This document shows positions 1-9,771 of a stretch of 64,000 nt of DNA, in pieces; the first letter of the stretch is position 1; each line of letters opens with the position of its first letter. The stretch is from NCBI RefSeq assembly GCF_025264645.1, contig NZ_CP073696.1:2170001-2234000 (forward strand), written 5' to 3'. The notes beneath the pieces are model-generated. The model had not been told where the DNA came from, ran no database searches, and was given only the letters and a program-made list of their open reading frames with translations. The position numbers and the translations under genes were made by a program. Source of the DNA: Edaphobacter lichenicola. Lineage in GTDB: Bacteria; Acidobacteriota; Terriglobia; Terriglobales; Acidobacteriaceae.

Positions 1-221
1 TCACTCATCGCCTGGAGAGCACTCAGATCAAGCCCAGCACAAAACGACTCCCCTGCTCCAGCAAACACCACCACGCGACAGTTGCTCGCAGCAGCCTCAC
101 GCATCGCTGCAATTAGTTCTTGTTGCATCTCTGGCGTCAGAGCATTCCGCCGCTCAGGACGGTTCAATGTAATCGTGCAGACACCGTATTCCTCTGTCAC
201 CAAAATCGTCGAATAACTCAC
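1..221 (-). CDS. Enoyl-CoA hydratase/isomerase family protein (N-terminal part, runs off left edge)
   Basis: Seventy-three codons are visible from a GTG at 221, preceded by the Shine-Dalgarno-like GGGGAGGG. The N-terminus shows the crotonase pattern: a beta strand ending in LNRPERRNAL, then the oxyanion-hole region SFCAGLDL. The family hydrates or isomerises enoyl-CoA thioesters. Upstream genes on the same strand are HMG-CoA lyase and an acyl-CoA carboxylase beta subunit, so a 3-methylglutaconyl-CoA hydratase role in leucine breakdown is the likely inference. The spacing to the HMG-CoA lyase stop is 22 bases, so they are probably co-transcribed. The rest of the gene lies outside the window. 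Confidence 0.85.
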   Translation of the reverse strand, partial: MSYSTILVTEEYGVCTITLNRPERRNALTPEMQQELIAAMREAAASNCRVVVFAGAGESFCAGLDLSALQAMS

Positions 222-243
222 AAACCCTCCCCAACGTACTGCT

Positions 244-1119
244 TCACTGAACCCTCTCCCCATACTTTCGAGAGATCTCCGCACTGGCTGCCAACAGCCC
301 ATCTAGCGGACGAAGCGGTTCCAGCTCTGCACCCAACTCCTTCAACTGCGCAAGCAAGACCTCCGTTGCAACGTTTCCTACCAACGCATCCTGTGCGAAC
401 GGACATCCACCCAAGCCGCCAATCGCAGCATCGAACCGACGGCACCCAGCCTCATATGCCGCTCGAATCTTCTCTGCAGCCTGATCCGGTCTTGCATGGA
501 GATGGACTCCAATCTCTATCCCTTCATGCACCGCAAGCACATCAGAAACGAGGTCACTCACCTGCTTCGGCGTCGCCAGGCCGACTGTATCTGCCAGCGA
601 GATCTGAGTCACACCGTTATCTGACAGCAGATCGCACGCCGCCACCACCTCATCGATGTCCCAGGCTTCACCATAGGGGTTCCCGAATGCCATCGAGATA
701 TACGCCACGACATCCATCCCCGCCTTGTAGGCCAGCGTTCCAATCGTCTCCAACTCCTCCAGCGACTCTTCCGGCGTCTGGTTTTGATTCCGTTGCAAAA
801 ACGTCGGCGACACTGAATAAGGAAACCCCAGCGTCTGCACGCTTCCCGTCTTTACCGCCCGCTCCGCGCCCTTGGCATTCACGACGATTCCGATAATCTC
901 CACATCATCCGGCGGATCGAGATACTCAAGCACCAACTCCGAGTCCGCCATCTGCGGTACTGCTGATCGCGAAACAAAACTCACCGCATCGATATGCTTG
1001 AAACCCGCTGCAATCAATACCCGCAGATAATCCGCTTTGACCTCCGCTGGCATATTCTTTGGCAATCCCTGCCAGGCATCTCGCGGACATTCAATGATCT
1101 TCACAACATTCGTCGCCAC
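244..1119 (-). CDS. mvaB: Hydroxymethylglutaryl-CoA lyase
   Basis: This 291-residue protein has the normal length and fold signature of HMG-CoA lyase (DRE-TIM metallolyase superfamily), which splits HMG-CoA into acetoacetate and acetyl-CoA in the cytoplasm. Visible signatures are ECPRDAWQG at the N-terminus, the strand ending SLADTVGLATP, the metal-binding HLHARPD (HxH), and the catalytic-loop GLGGCPFA near residue 235. The GTG start at 1119 has TAGGAG about 7 bases upstream. It sits between a carboxylase beta subunit and an enoyl-CoA hydratase, which supports a role in leucine degradation rather than mevalonate metabolism. Confidence 0.92.
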   Translation of the reverse strand: MATNVVKIIECPRDAWQGLPKNMPAEVKADYLRVLIAAGFKHIDAVSFVSRSAVPQMADSELVLEYLDPPDDVEIIGIVVNAKGAERAVKTGSVQTLGFPYSVSPTFLQRNQNQTPEESLEELETIGTLAYKAGMDVVAYISMAFGNPYGEAWDIDEVVAACDLLSDNGVTQISLADTVGLATPKQVSDLVSDVLAVHEGIEIGVHLHARPDQAAEKIRAAYEAGCRRFDAAIGGLGGCPFAQDALVGNVATEVLLAQLKELGAELEPLRPLDGLLAASAEISRKYGERVQ

Positions 1120-1184
1120 TCTAGCTCCTAACCTTCACCCATATGTCATCCACGACATTTGCAAAGCTTCGATAAAATTCGCGT

Positions 1185-2897
1185 CTACGTCTGCAATACC
1201 CCTGGATTGAACCTGGGAACCTCAGAATTCAAACTAGCCGCCTCCAACGCAGTTATTAACACGTCCCGCGTCTTCACCGGATCAATAATCGCATCGATCC
1301 ATAGCCTTGCCGCCCCATATCTCGGATCGGCCTGCGCATCATACGAGGACTTGATCTCGTCATAGAGTGCCTTCTTCTCCTTGTCCGAGAGCACCTTCCC
1401 CCCACGCTCCATCTGCTTCGCGCGGACTTCAGCCAACGTGTTCGCCGCCGAAGCCCCACTCATCACTGCATACCGCGCCGTTGGCCACGCGAATAAAAAT
1501 CGCGGATCATAGGCCTTCCCGCACATCGCATAATGCCCCGCACCAAAACTTCCACCGACAATGACGGTTATCTTCGGCACAACCGAAGTACTCACCGCAG
1601 ATACCATCTTTGCGCCTGCTCGAATGATCCCACTCCACTCTGCATCTTTTCCAACCATGAACCCATTCACATCATGGAGGAAGATCAGAGGAATCAAGCT
1701 CTGGTTGCAATCCATGATGAACCGCGCCGCCTTCTGCGCACTCTCCGTATAGATCACGCCGCCAAACTCCGTTCTTTTCTCTCCCGCCTGCGGACCCACT
1801 GCAACTGTCTGCGACTGATGCAGCTTCTGATTCGCTACGATACCAACGGCCCGTCCGCCAATCCGTGCATAGCCACACAGTACCGTCCGTCCAAAATCCG
1901 CTTTGTACTCATCGAACTCCGACCGATCGACGATCCGAGCAATGACTTCGCGCATGTCATAGACATTGCTCGCCGCTTTAGCCGGATCTGGATCGATCAA
2001 TCCGTACAAATCCTCAGCAGCAAACTTCGGCGCGTCTTTAGCAGCGTCATAATCGATAACACTGAAGGGGGCCTTTGCCGGCGAACCGATCTTTTCCACT
2101 AGCGAGCGTAACCGAGCCAGACACAAATGATCGTTCGGCTCCTTGAAATCCACTGTCCCCGAGATTTCAGCGTGCATCGCCGCCCCACCCAGTTCTTCAG
2201 CATCGGTCTTCTGTCCAATCGCCGCCTGCACCAACGACGGCCCCGCCAGAAATAACCCACTGCCCTCCGTCATCAACACCGTATCGGTCATCACCGGCAG
2301 ATATGCACCGCCAGCCACACACATCCCCATAATTGCAGTGATCTGCGGCACCCCTAGCGAACTCATCACCGCGTTATTCCGAAAAACTCTACCGAAGTCG
2401 TCTGTATCCGGAAATACATCCTCCTGAAGCGGCAAAAATACTCCAGCCGAGTCCACTAAATATAGAGTCGGAATCCGATTCTCCAGGGCAATCGTCTGTG
2501 CGCGCAGCACCTTTTTGGCTGTCATCGGGAAAAAAGCACCCGCCTTTACTGTCGCGTCATTCGCTACGATCATGCACAGCCGCCCGCTGACCCGCCCCAA
2601 CCCAGTCACCACTCCGGCCGCCGGCGCCCCACCATACTCTCCGTACAGTCCATGCGCCGCCCAAAGCCCAAGCTCCAGAAACTCCGAGCCCTCATCGAGC
2701 AACAGCGCCAATCGTTCACGTACCGTCAGCCGCCCCTTGGCTTTTTGCGCCTCTGCAGCCTTCGCACCACCACCCAGCCGAATCTCAGTCTCTGCAGCGC
2801 GCAACGCCGCCATCAATACCTTCAGTGCCGCCTGATTCGAACCAAACCGTGCCGCCTTCACATCCAACTTCGACCCCAGCAAACTCTCCAACTTCAA
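1185..2897 (-). CDS. mccB: Acyl-CoA carboxylase beta subunit (probable methylcrotonoyl-CoA carboxylase carboxyltransferase)
   Basis: At 570 residues it has the two crotonase-like halves of a biotin-dependent carboxyltransferase. The N-terminal half contains KGRLTVRERLALLLDEGS and the C-terminal half the GSFGAGHYAMCGKAYDPRF acyl-CoA-site pattern typical of MCC/geranyl-CoA carboxylases. It transfers CO2 from biotin to an acyl-CoA. The HMG-CoA lyase and hydratase downstream make 3-methylcrotonyl-CoA the likely substrate; the biotin carboxylase/BCCP alpha subunit is not in the window. GGAGGA abuts the first TTG (2897), so the TTG at 2891, six bases after it, may be the true start. Confidence 0.88.
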   Translation of the reverse strand: MKLESLLGSKLDVKAARFGSNQAALKVLMAALRAAETEIRLGGGAKAAEAQKAKGRLTVRERLALLLDEGSEFLELGLWAAHGLYGEYGGAPAAGVVTGLGRVSGRLCMIVANDATVKAGAFFPMTAKKVLRAQTIALENRIPTLYLVDSAGVFLPLQEDVFPDTDDFGRVFRNNAVMSSLGVPQITAIMGMCVAGGAYLPVMTDTVLMTEGSGLFLAGPSLVQAAIGQKTDAEELGGAAMHAEISGTVDFKEPNDHLCLARLRSLVEKIGSPAKAPFSVIDYDAAKDAPKFAAEDLYGLIDPDPAKAASNVYDMREVIARIVDRSEFDEYKADFGRTVLCGYARIGGRAVGIVANQKLHQSQTVAVGPQAGEKRTEFGGVIYTESAQKAARFIMDCNQSLIPLIFLHDVNGFMVGKDAEWSGIIRAGAKMVSAVSTSVVPKITVIVGGSFGAGHYAMCGKAYDPRFLFAWPTARYAVMSGASAANTLAEVRAKQMERGGKVLSDKEKKALYDEIKSSYDAQADPRYGAARLWIDAIIDPVKTRDVLITALEAASLNSEVPRFNPGVLQT

Positions 2898-3025
2898 TCC
2901 TCCGCCGCTGCATCGTTCAAAAACATGTCAGCTTAGCATCTTAGCTATACATTGCACTCACCGTCTTGCCCGAACACGTGTAGGCTATCTTCGATACAAA
3001 TCCAGATCGTTTATATGGAGACGGA

Positions 3026-3499
3026 ATGACCATCCGCACTCAGCTTGCAACCCTGATCCTACTCGCCGGCACGTCCCCCTTATCCACTCTTGGAATCGCC
3101 CAAACCGCCCCGACCGACCTCGATAAATCCATTGATCTCTCGGTGGGCAGTCACGTCAGGGTCCAACATCTCCTCACCGACCTTCAACAAGCGGTCTCTC
3201 AACATAACGCTGCTGCCGTCGCCGCGCTCGTCCACTACCCCATCAAAGTCAATCCAGGCAAACACCCCATCACCATCAAAAACCCGAAGGCATTCATCAA
3301 GGAATACGACCACATCATCACGCCGGATATCGCGGCAGCCATCTACAAACAGAAGTACGACGCTCTCTTCGTCAACTCTCAGGGTGTCATGATCGGCGAC
3401 GGCGAAGTTTGGATCACAGGCTTCTGCCTCGATAAAAACTGCAAGAACTCCGATATAAAAATCGGCACTATCCAGGACACCAAAAACGTCAAGCCCTAA
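3026..3499 (+). CDS. Small exported protein, NTF2/SnoaL-like candidate
   Basis: This 157-residue protein starts with a Sec-type signal peptide (MTIRTQLATLILLAGTSPL..., cleavage probably after GIAQ). The mature part has a helix (LLTDLQQAVSQHNAAAVAALV), a short basic strand, and an alternating beta region with VMIGDGEVWI. This resembles the cone-shaped NTF2/SnoaL-like fold seen in many small periplasmic proteins, but no catalytic residues can be assigned. Two cysteines (FCLDKNC) could form a disulfide. Its divergent position relative to the carboxylase gene suggests its own promoter in 2898-3025. Function unknown. Confidence 0.7.
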   Translation: MTIRTQLATLILLAGTSPLSTLGIAQTAPTDLDKSIDLSVGSHVRVQHLLTDLQQAVSQHNAAAVAALVHYPIKVNPGKHPITIKNPKAFIKEYDHIITPDIAAAIYKQKYDALFVNSQGVMIGDGEVWITGFCLDKNCKNSDIKIGTIQDTKNVKP

Positions 3500-3534
3500 G
3501 TCATCACATAACAAAGCATCTAAATCTGTAAGAA

Positions 3535-4212
3535 ATGAGAGCTATCGCGCCTCTGCTATATCTTCGAAGAAAGATGCTCATACTCCCGCATCCAACTGAC
3601 GCTCTTCTCGTCATCGATCTTCAGAACGACTTTTGCCCTGGAGGGGCCTTAGCGGTTGCAGACGGTGACGCCATCGTCCCTCTCGTGAACGCTCTAGGCA
3701 GAAGATTCGACCACGTCGTCCTCACCCAGGACTGGCACCCGCTACGCCATATCTCCTACGCCACAACTCACCCGAACAAGCGGCCCTACGAGACGATAGA
3801 GGTCGCTTACGGAACTCAAACGCTCTGGCCCGAACACTGCCTCCAGGGCAGCTCAGGGGCCGCCTTTCATCCCGCCCTGGACCTCCCTCATGCCGAACTG
3901 ATCCTCCGCAAAGGCTTCCGCCGCGACATCGACTCCTACTCTGCCTTCGTCGAAGACGATCACGCGACCGCCACGGGCCTCGCTGGCTACCTTCGCGAGC
4001 GCAACCTCACACGCCTCTTCCTTTGCGGCCTCGCCTACGACTTCTGCGTCCGCTACTCCGCCATCGACGGCAAAGCCCTCGGCTTCGAAACCATCGTCAT
4101 CGAAGACGCCTGTCGACCCGTCAACTTACCCGAATCTGTCGACGCCACCAATGCCGCGTTCACCACTGCTAGCGTCCCTCGAATTCGCTCCACTGACCTG
4201 CTGACGAGCTAG
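3535..4212 (+). CDS. pncA: Nicotinamidase
   Basis: The product belongs to the isochorismatase-like cysteine hydrolases and should convert nicotinamide to nicotinate for NAD recycling. The catalytic triad is visible: Asp28 in VIDLQNDF, a Lys in LRKGF, and a Cys in AYDFCVRYSA. The metal ligands lie in DWHPLRHIS. The family-typical LWPEHCLQGS segment is also present. The first ATG is at 3535, but an internal ATG at 3574, preceded by a purine-rich GAAGAAAG, better matches the usual nicotinamidase N-terminus. The stop overlaps the stop of the convergent HD-domain gene by three bases. Confidence 0.92.
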   Translation: MRAIAPLLYLRRKMLILPHPTDALLVIDLQNDFCPGGALAVADGDAIVPLVNALGRRFDHVVLTQDWHPLRHISYATTHPNKRPYETIEVAYGTQTLWPEHCLQGSSGAAFHPALDLPHAELILRKGFRRDIDSYSAFVEDDHATATGLAGYLRERNLTRLFLCGLAYDFCVRYSAIDGKALGFETIVIEDACRPVNLPESVDATNAAFTTASVPRIRSTDLLTS

Positions 4213-4826
4213 CCGGCAGCCCCGTTGCCCGCAAGTCCCAACTCAACAGCCCGAGCCTGCATCGCCCGCAGACAGTTCCCCACATGCTCCTCTACGCTTA
4301 GCCCCAGCAGCTCCGCACCACCGGTAATATCCTCCCGCAGCACCGCCCGCGCAAACGCTTTGTCCTTCATCTTCTTCTTCACGCTAGCCACCTCGACCTC
4401 ATGGATTGACTTACTCGGCTTCACCAGCGCACACGCGGTCAAAAAACCCGCAAGCTCATCGCAGGCAAACAAAGCCTTATCCAGATGCGTCTCCCGCGGC
4501 GTCCCCGAGTAGTCCGCGTGCGCGAGAATCGCATGCAGCACCACCTCCGGCCAACCCAACTCCCGCAGCCGATTTACGCCCACAAACGGATGCTCATTCA
4601 AATTCGGGTGCTGCTCATAGTCCATATCGTGCAGCAGGCCAGCGCTCGCATACATCTCAACAAACGAATTGGCCTCAACCCCACTCAGCCCCAACCGCGC
4701 GGCTTCCAGCACGCCATATGACTCAGTGCAAATGGACACCGCCATGCCGTGCTTTCGCAAACTTTCACCCTTGGTCCACTCTTGCAACAACGCCAACGCC
4801 TGCACCCGTCCGAACTCTTCAGCCAT
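4209..4826 (-). CDS. HD-domain hydrolase
   Basis: This 205-residue protein has the HD metal-dependent phosphohydrolase motif LLHDMDYEQHP (residues about 66-76), an upstream His in ESLRKHGMAV, and a later His-Asp pair (LAHADY) that complete the metal site. Many proteins of this length are small stand-alone HDIG hydrolases acting on nucleotides, but substrate cannot be deduced. It is encoded convergently to the nicotinamidase gene with a three-base overlap. A link to NAD or nucleotide salvage is only suggested by that position. Confidence 0.82.
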   Translation of the reverse strand: MAEEFGRVQALALLQEWTKGESLRKHGMAVSICTESYGVLEAARLGLSGVEANSFVEMYASAGLLHDMDYEQHPNLNEHPFVGVNRLRELGWPEVVLHAILAHADYSGTPRETHLDKALFACDELAGFLTACALVKPSKSIHEVEVASVKKKMKDKAFARAVLREDITGGAELLGLSVEEHVGNCLRAMQARAVELGLAGNGAAG

Positions 4827-5041
4827 TCAAGCAATCCCCTCTTTCTCTCGCCTAAGCGCTCACTTCCACCTTTACAAGTTACCAACTTGGTTCATCTTCG
4901 GTTTTTTTAGGTCTTTCTGGCAGAATCAGCGGGTTTCCCCTTGACTCCAAAGTACACCAGTGTCAATCTAGGCACATCACACGCTCCGTTATCGGACATG
5001 TGTGGGTCCTTGCTCTGGGTCCCTTCGCTACAAGACAACTT

Positions 5042-5575
5042 ATGGCAACCATGATGGCACCTGTCGAACAACGTGAGGTACTACGTTGCGACCACTGCAG
5101 TTTGGTGCAGTTCCGGACAGCCAATACGCTGTGCCGCCGCTGCCACAAATGCCTCGAGGTCGAAGAGCCCGAACCGGCTCCCGCCCCATTGGCGCTGGTT
5201 CCCCCACCCACAACCCAAGAAGGCGGCCTGCAAGTAGCCCATGCCGTTCGCGACCTGCGCCACGTGCGCAATCTGTCGCAGCGTCAGCTCGCAGCGCGTA
5301 TGGGAGTGCCACGCACCTACATCTCTAAGATCGAGAATGGCAAGGCCATGCCGACCCTGTCTTCGCTTGACCGGCTCGCTCGCGCTCTTCAGGTCGACAT
5401 CTCCGCCCTGCTGCGCGACTCCAGCACACGCCATCGCGACGAGACTGCGGTCCTCATGACCGATCCATTTCTCGCCGAGATTGCACTCTACACATCGCAG
5501 CTCGACGAACTGCAGCGCTCAATCTTCCTGAATCACGTTCGTGAGCTGGCTGCTGGACGCCGTCGTACCGCCTAA
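5042..5575 (+). CDS. XRE-family HTH regulator with N-terminal zinc ribbon
   Basis: The N-terminus carries a CDHC...CRRCHKC arrangement, a likely zinc ribbon, followed by a Pro-rich linker. A Cro/C1-type helix-turn-helix follows around residues 70-125 (LSQRQLAARMGVPRTYISKIENG). A C-terminal helical segment could be a dimerisation region. It probably binds DNA as a dimer; targets are unknown. The ATG at 5042 is preferred because upstream residues (from a GTG at 5000) look non-conserved, though no clear Shine-Dalgarno sequence is seen. A TTGACT at 4940-4945 lies upstream and could be a -35 element. Confidence 0.85.
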   Translation: MATMMAPVEQREVLRCDHCSLVQFRTANTLCRRCHKCLEVEEPEPAPAPLALVPPPTTQEGGLQVAHAVRDLRHVRNLSQRQLAARMGVPRTYISKIENGKAMPTLSSLDRLARALQVDISALLRDSSTRHRDETAVLMTDPFLAEIALYTSQLDELQRSIFLNHVRELAAGRRRTA

Positions 5576-5729
5576 AGTCTTCTGCAACTCTGCTCAGATC
5601 CTCCGTGGAGAGTGCCGGTTATCACAGCGGCGCTCTCCTCTCCGTCCAAATCGCGTGCTCCAACAAAGGAAAGCCTCGCACATCTCCTTGCCGTGCCACT
5701 TTTTAGGCTCTGCAACATAGAGGCGTTCA

Positions 5730-6752
5730 TTGCACACCCCACATCGGTGTGCTAGCGTCAATATCTGCGAGGTCGCTTTGCGCGCATCAACATCTTTATC
5801 GAACCACAGCCGCGTCCCTAATCGCAGCCATGAGCTCTCTCCGGAAGAGCAGAGTATCTACCGCCAGCTAGACCCAGCAAAAATCCCCCAGCACATCGCC
5901 ATCATTATGGACGGCAATGGCAGGTGGGCCGGTAAACGTGCGCTCAAGCGCTTTCTCGGTCACCAAAAGGGCGCCGAGTCTGTGCAGTACGTCGTTGAAA
6001 CAGCCTCCCGCATAAACCTGCCCTGGCTCACCCTCTACGCCTTCTCGCTTGAAAACAACCTGCGCCGCCCAAAATCCGAGGTCAGCTTCCTGATGAAGCT
6101 TCTCAAGAGCTATCTCGTCGGCAACGTAAAGCGCATGAACGACAACAACGTTCGCATGGCGTATATCGGCCGTACCCACGACCTCCCCCAAGAGGTGCAG
6201 GACACCATGCAGTGGGCCTCCGAAGCCACAGCAAAGAACACTGGCACCACCCTTACCCTGGCCCTCAACTATGGTGCCCGCTCCGAGATCGTTGATGCAG
6301 TTCGCGGTATCCTCACCAATCTCACCACCGAGGCCCACACCCGCGGCTGCTCCGTCGAGGACCTCCTCGGTGCCGGCGCTCTGGAATCCCTAGACGAATC
6401 CAGCGTTGCCCGCGCCCTCTACACCGCGCACATGCCCGACCCCGACCTCGTCATCCGCACCTCCGGTGAGCAGCGCATCTCCAACTTCCTTCTCTGGCAG
6501 ATCGCCTACTCCGAAATATTTGTCACCGACCGACTCTGGCCCGACTTCAACGGTCTTCATCTTCTCGAAGCCATAAATGCGTATCAACACCGCGAACGCC
6601 GTTTCGGTGGCCTTGGAGAAAGCTTCACGGACGAAGACCTCGACAACCTGCAACCCGCAGAAGAGGTCGCCGCCGAGATCAAGGATCGCCTCATCCCCAA
6701 ACCGGACGCGAAATCAGAAGCAAAGCCCGACGCCGTCCTCACTCGCCGCTAG
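5730..6752 (+). CDS. uppS: Isoprenyl transferase (undecaprenyl diphosphate synthase)
   Basis: The protein adds isopentenyl units to farnesyl diphosphate to make the cis-polyprenyl carrier lipid for cell wall synthesis. The cis-prenyltransferase signatures are IIMDGNGRWA (catalytic Asp), the FSLENNLRRP segment, LALNYGAR, and PDPDLVIRTSGEQRISNFLLWQ with the downstream YSEIFVTDRLWPDF. The core (about 245 residues) is normal. The N-terminus has about 50 extra residues because no ATG lies between 5730 (TTG) and the first motif, so the start is uncertain; a TTG near 5775 is an alternative. A charged C-terminal tail follows the domain. Confidence 0.95.
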   Translation: MHTPHRCASVNICEVALRASTSLSNHSRVPNRSHELSPEEQSIYRQLDPAKIPQHIAIIMDGNGRWAGKRALKRFLGHQKGAESVQYVVETASRINLPWLTLYAFSLENNLRRPKSEVSFLMKLLKSYLVGNVKRMNDNNVRMAYIGRTHDLPQEVQDTMQWASEATAKNTGTTLTLALNYGARSEIVDAVRGILTNLTTEAHTRGCSVEDLLGAGALESLDESSVARALYTAHMPDPDLVIRTSGEQRISNFLLWQIAYSEIFVTDRLWPDFNGLHLLEAINAYQHRERRFGGLGESFTDEDLDNLQPAEEVAAEIKDRLIPKPDAKSEAKPDAVLTRR

Positions 6753-6916
6753 ATTTCTACCCGCGACAAGCCGCGCAGTGACGGAACATCTCCGCACTGA
6801 AATAATGGTTCGGAATCGTACAACCTTATTACTATCAACACATTTAGCCAATTCACGATGCAACTTCCCGTAGCTTCCTGGTTTCAATGAGCCAGAAGGA
6901 AACAAGGAAGGAAATC

Positions 6917-7630
6917 ATGAATACCCTGTTGCGGAAACTGCTCTGCTTTTCTATTGCCTCGGTTCTTGTCTCCACTCAACTGGCTATTGCTCAATCGGCT
7001 ACCCCGATGGCTCCTGTCCCATCGCAAATCCAGCAAGCCCAAACCATCTTTCTCACTAACTCGGCCTCCGACCCTAACTTTCCCATCGACGAAACCAAAG
7101 CCTTCAACGATATCTATGCGGCGTTGCAGGCTTGGGGCCACTATCGTCTCGTCAACTCCCCAAAGCAGGCCGATCTCATCTTCCAGCTTCGAGACATCGC
7201 CCCCATTACTGACGTGACCGGGAATCGCGGCGGCGTCTATTCCGTCACCAGCCCGGCCTTTCAACTCACCATCCTCGACCCCAAATCCAACATCGCCCTC
7301 TGGACCATTACCTCGCCCGTAAACGTCGCAGGAAAGAACCAGGTCTTTGCGCATTGGGTCTCTATCGCGGAAACCAACCTTGTGACCCGAATCAAGGTCG
7401 TCGCCGGTCAGCCGCTCTCTCCAGAGGAGACCGCTGACCTCACCACCGTCCCCAAACACCACTACGTCAGAACAGTACTGATCGTCACCGGCGTCGTCGC
7501 AGGCGCAGCCGTCGCAGGCGTCCTCATCGCGCACCACGAGTTCGATAACTCACTGGCCAATCAGAAAGCCTCACAGGATGCCTTCTGCAAAGCGAATAAT
7601 ATCCCTCTCTCCCAGTGCGCGGGCGGCTAA
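6917..7630 (+). CDS. Exported protein of unknown function with C-terminal membrane segment
   Basis: The ATG at 6917 is chosen because AAGGAAGG lies just upstream and because it begins a clean signal peptide (MNTLLRKLLCFSIASVLVSTQL, cleavage after AIAQ). The mature domain, about 150 residues, alternates strands and helices and contains DLIFQLRDIAPI and a later LWTITSPV strand. A hydrophobic stretch (VLIVTGVVAGAAVAGVLIA) near the C-terminus could anchor it. The pattern resembles acidobacterial exported proteins with no assigned role. It is the first of three genes between uppS and cdsA. Confidence 0.75.
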   Translation: MNTLLRKLLCFSIASVLVSTQLAIAQSATPMAPVPSQIQQAQTIFLTNSASDPNFPIDETKAFNDIYAALQAWGHYRLVNSPKQADLIFQLRDIAPITDVTGNRGGVYSVTSPAFQLTILDPKSNIALWTITSPVNVAGKNQVFAHWVSIAETNLVTRIKVVAGQPLSPEETADLTTVPKHHYVRTVLIVTGVVAGAAVAGVLIAHHEFDNSLANQKASQDAFCKANNIPLSQCAGG

Positions 7631-7654
7631 TCGCCCGCAGTCCAAACCAACTAG

Positions 7655-7978
7655 CTAAAGCAACCCGCCTGGACCGTCCGATGGGACGGTCTCAGGCCGC
7701 TGCTTCAATCCCCGCACAAACTCCCCCAGCGCCGGACGAATCGCCGCAAACATCGGGTCATCTCGCTGCATCAGCGCAACCTCAGAGAACAGCTTCAGCC
7801 CAACCCCCAGTGAAGCGACTGTGTCGCCGTCAAACGGCAACCGAGCCCGCATCCTCTCCACAATCCCAAGAATGTCGTCGTGATTTGCAGCCTCGAATGA
7901 GAGAACCCGTCCTTGCACCGGCTCTCCCTTCGCCCCAGTCAGTGCTTCAACCGTAATTTTGTAGCGGTACGAGTTCAT
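7655..7978 (-). CDS. DUF3861 family protein
   Basis: This 107-residue cytoplasmic protein begins MNSYRYKITVEAL and contains LSFEAANHDDILGIVERMRARL and VGLKLFSEVAL, which match what I recall of the DUF3861 family (small proteins of unknown function, often near regulators). The start at 7978 is chosen over a longer Arg/Ser-rich in-frame extension that would overlap the PadR gene. The PadR stop is at 7980, so the two genes are almost contiguous and form a two-gene operon read leftward. Confidence 0.78.
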   Translation of the reverse strand: MNSYRYKITVEALTGAKGEPVQGRVLSFEAANHDDILGIVERMRARLPFDGDTVASLGVGLKLFSEVALMQRDDPMFAAIRPALGEFVRGLKQRPETVPSDGPGGLL

Positions 7979-7979
7979 C

Positions 7980-8573
7980 TCACGCCCTCTCGATCTGCTT
8001 CGCCGCAGCATCGATGATGTCGGTGATCGCATGAATCTGTTCGGTTGTCAGCGGTCCCTTTTTCATTCGAAGCGCCATGCGAAAGTTTTCAACTGCCCGT
8101 TCAATCTGTGGCGCACGATCGCTTCCCTGCTCGCTTCGTGTCCGATCCATCCTCGCAAAGATCGCTTCTACCATCGCTTTGTTCTCCGCCAGCGACTGCG
8201 AGCCCTCCTCGGTAATCGTGTAGAGCTTCCTCGCTCCCTCCGAAACTACCGTTGCATGACCCATCTCTTCGAGCATGGTCAGCATCGGATACACCACGCC
8301 GGGGCTCGGTGCATACGTACCTCCCAGCCGTTCCTGGATCGACTTGATGATCTCGTACCCGTGGCTTGGCTTCTCAGCGATCTGTTGCAAGATCACGTAG
8401 CGCAGATCTCCCGCTCCGAAGAACCTCATCGGGCCTCCGCGGCCACCACGAAATCCGTGCCGCCCACCGGCGAAATCGCCAAAACCTCCGCGATGTTTAT
8501 CGTCCCTATGTCTCTCTCCGCGGCTTTCTTCTTCTCCGCAGAAACCTCTGAAATGTTGATGTAGTTTTCTCAT
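7980..8573 (-). CDS. PadR-family transcriptional regulator
   Basis: After a Gly/His/Arg-rich low-complexity N-terminus (residues 1-50), the winged helix typical of PadR appears: DLRYVILQQIAEKPSHGYEI, then GVVYPMLTMLEEMG and the wing GARKLYTITEEG. A C-terminal helical region (FRMALRMKKG) would mediate dimerisation. PadR proteins repress adjacent genes and often themselves. A palindromic site (8594-8613) covers its own presumed promoter, pointing to autoregulation of this gene and the DUF3861 gene. The ATG at 8573 lies close to the predicted -10 box, so the transcript may have little or no leader. Confidence 0.9.
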   Translation of the reverse strand: MRKLHQHFRGFCGEEESRGERHRDDKHRGGFGDFAGGRHGFRGGRGGPMRFFGAGDLRYVILQQIAEKPSHGYEIIKSIQERLGGTYAPSPGVVYPMLTMLEEMGHATVVSEGARKLYTITEEGSQSLAENKAMVEAIFARMDRTRSEQGSDRAPQIERAVENFRMALRMKKGPLTTEQIHAITDIIDAAAKQIERA

Positions 8574-8593
8574 GTCTAGATAGTAATAAGATA

Positions 8594-8613
8594 TATCTAA
8601 ACATGTCAAGATA
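8594..8613. promoter_or_regulatory. Palindromic operator overlapping the padR promoter
   Basis: TATCTAAACATGTCAAGATA is an imperfect 20-bp palindrome (16 of 20 positions symmetric, arms TATCT/AGATA). On the minus strand it contains TTGACA (8604-8609), and 18 bases later TACTAT (8580-8585), a good sigma70-like promoter for padR. A second AGATATATCT palindrome overlaps its left arm. The layout fits PadR autorepression; that PadR itself binds here is inference. Confidence 0.55.
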
Positions 8614-8661
8614 TGAATAGTAATATTTTCAAAACACTCGATATATCCTGTTCAAGCCAGC

Positions 8662-9525
<864 letters not shown>

Positions 9526-9771
9526 CTGCTTCACGCGTCCGCCTCTTGGTCGACCTACCCACTCCTTAGCAGTTATCGACTTCGCTCTCCAGCGTAACGA
9601 CCATCGTCAACGGACTCACCTACCAGCAATGCAACGACCTGTGTCGTCGTAAAACGCACCAAGATGACCGAGCCAGCCCTCGAACGCCAACTTCGAGTGT
9701 TGGCGGAAGCTTTGGAGCTCAGTAAAAACTCATCTCCGCTCGTAGTCTTCAAATCTGCGAAAATAAAGAAC

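Noticed and set aside
3080-3514. Leftward 144-codon frame over the small exported protein gene
   Set aside because: It is an antisense shadow of the signal-peptide-bearing gene on the plus strand and lacks motifs or a ribosome site.
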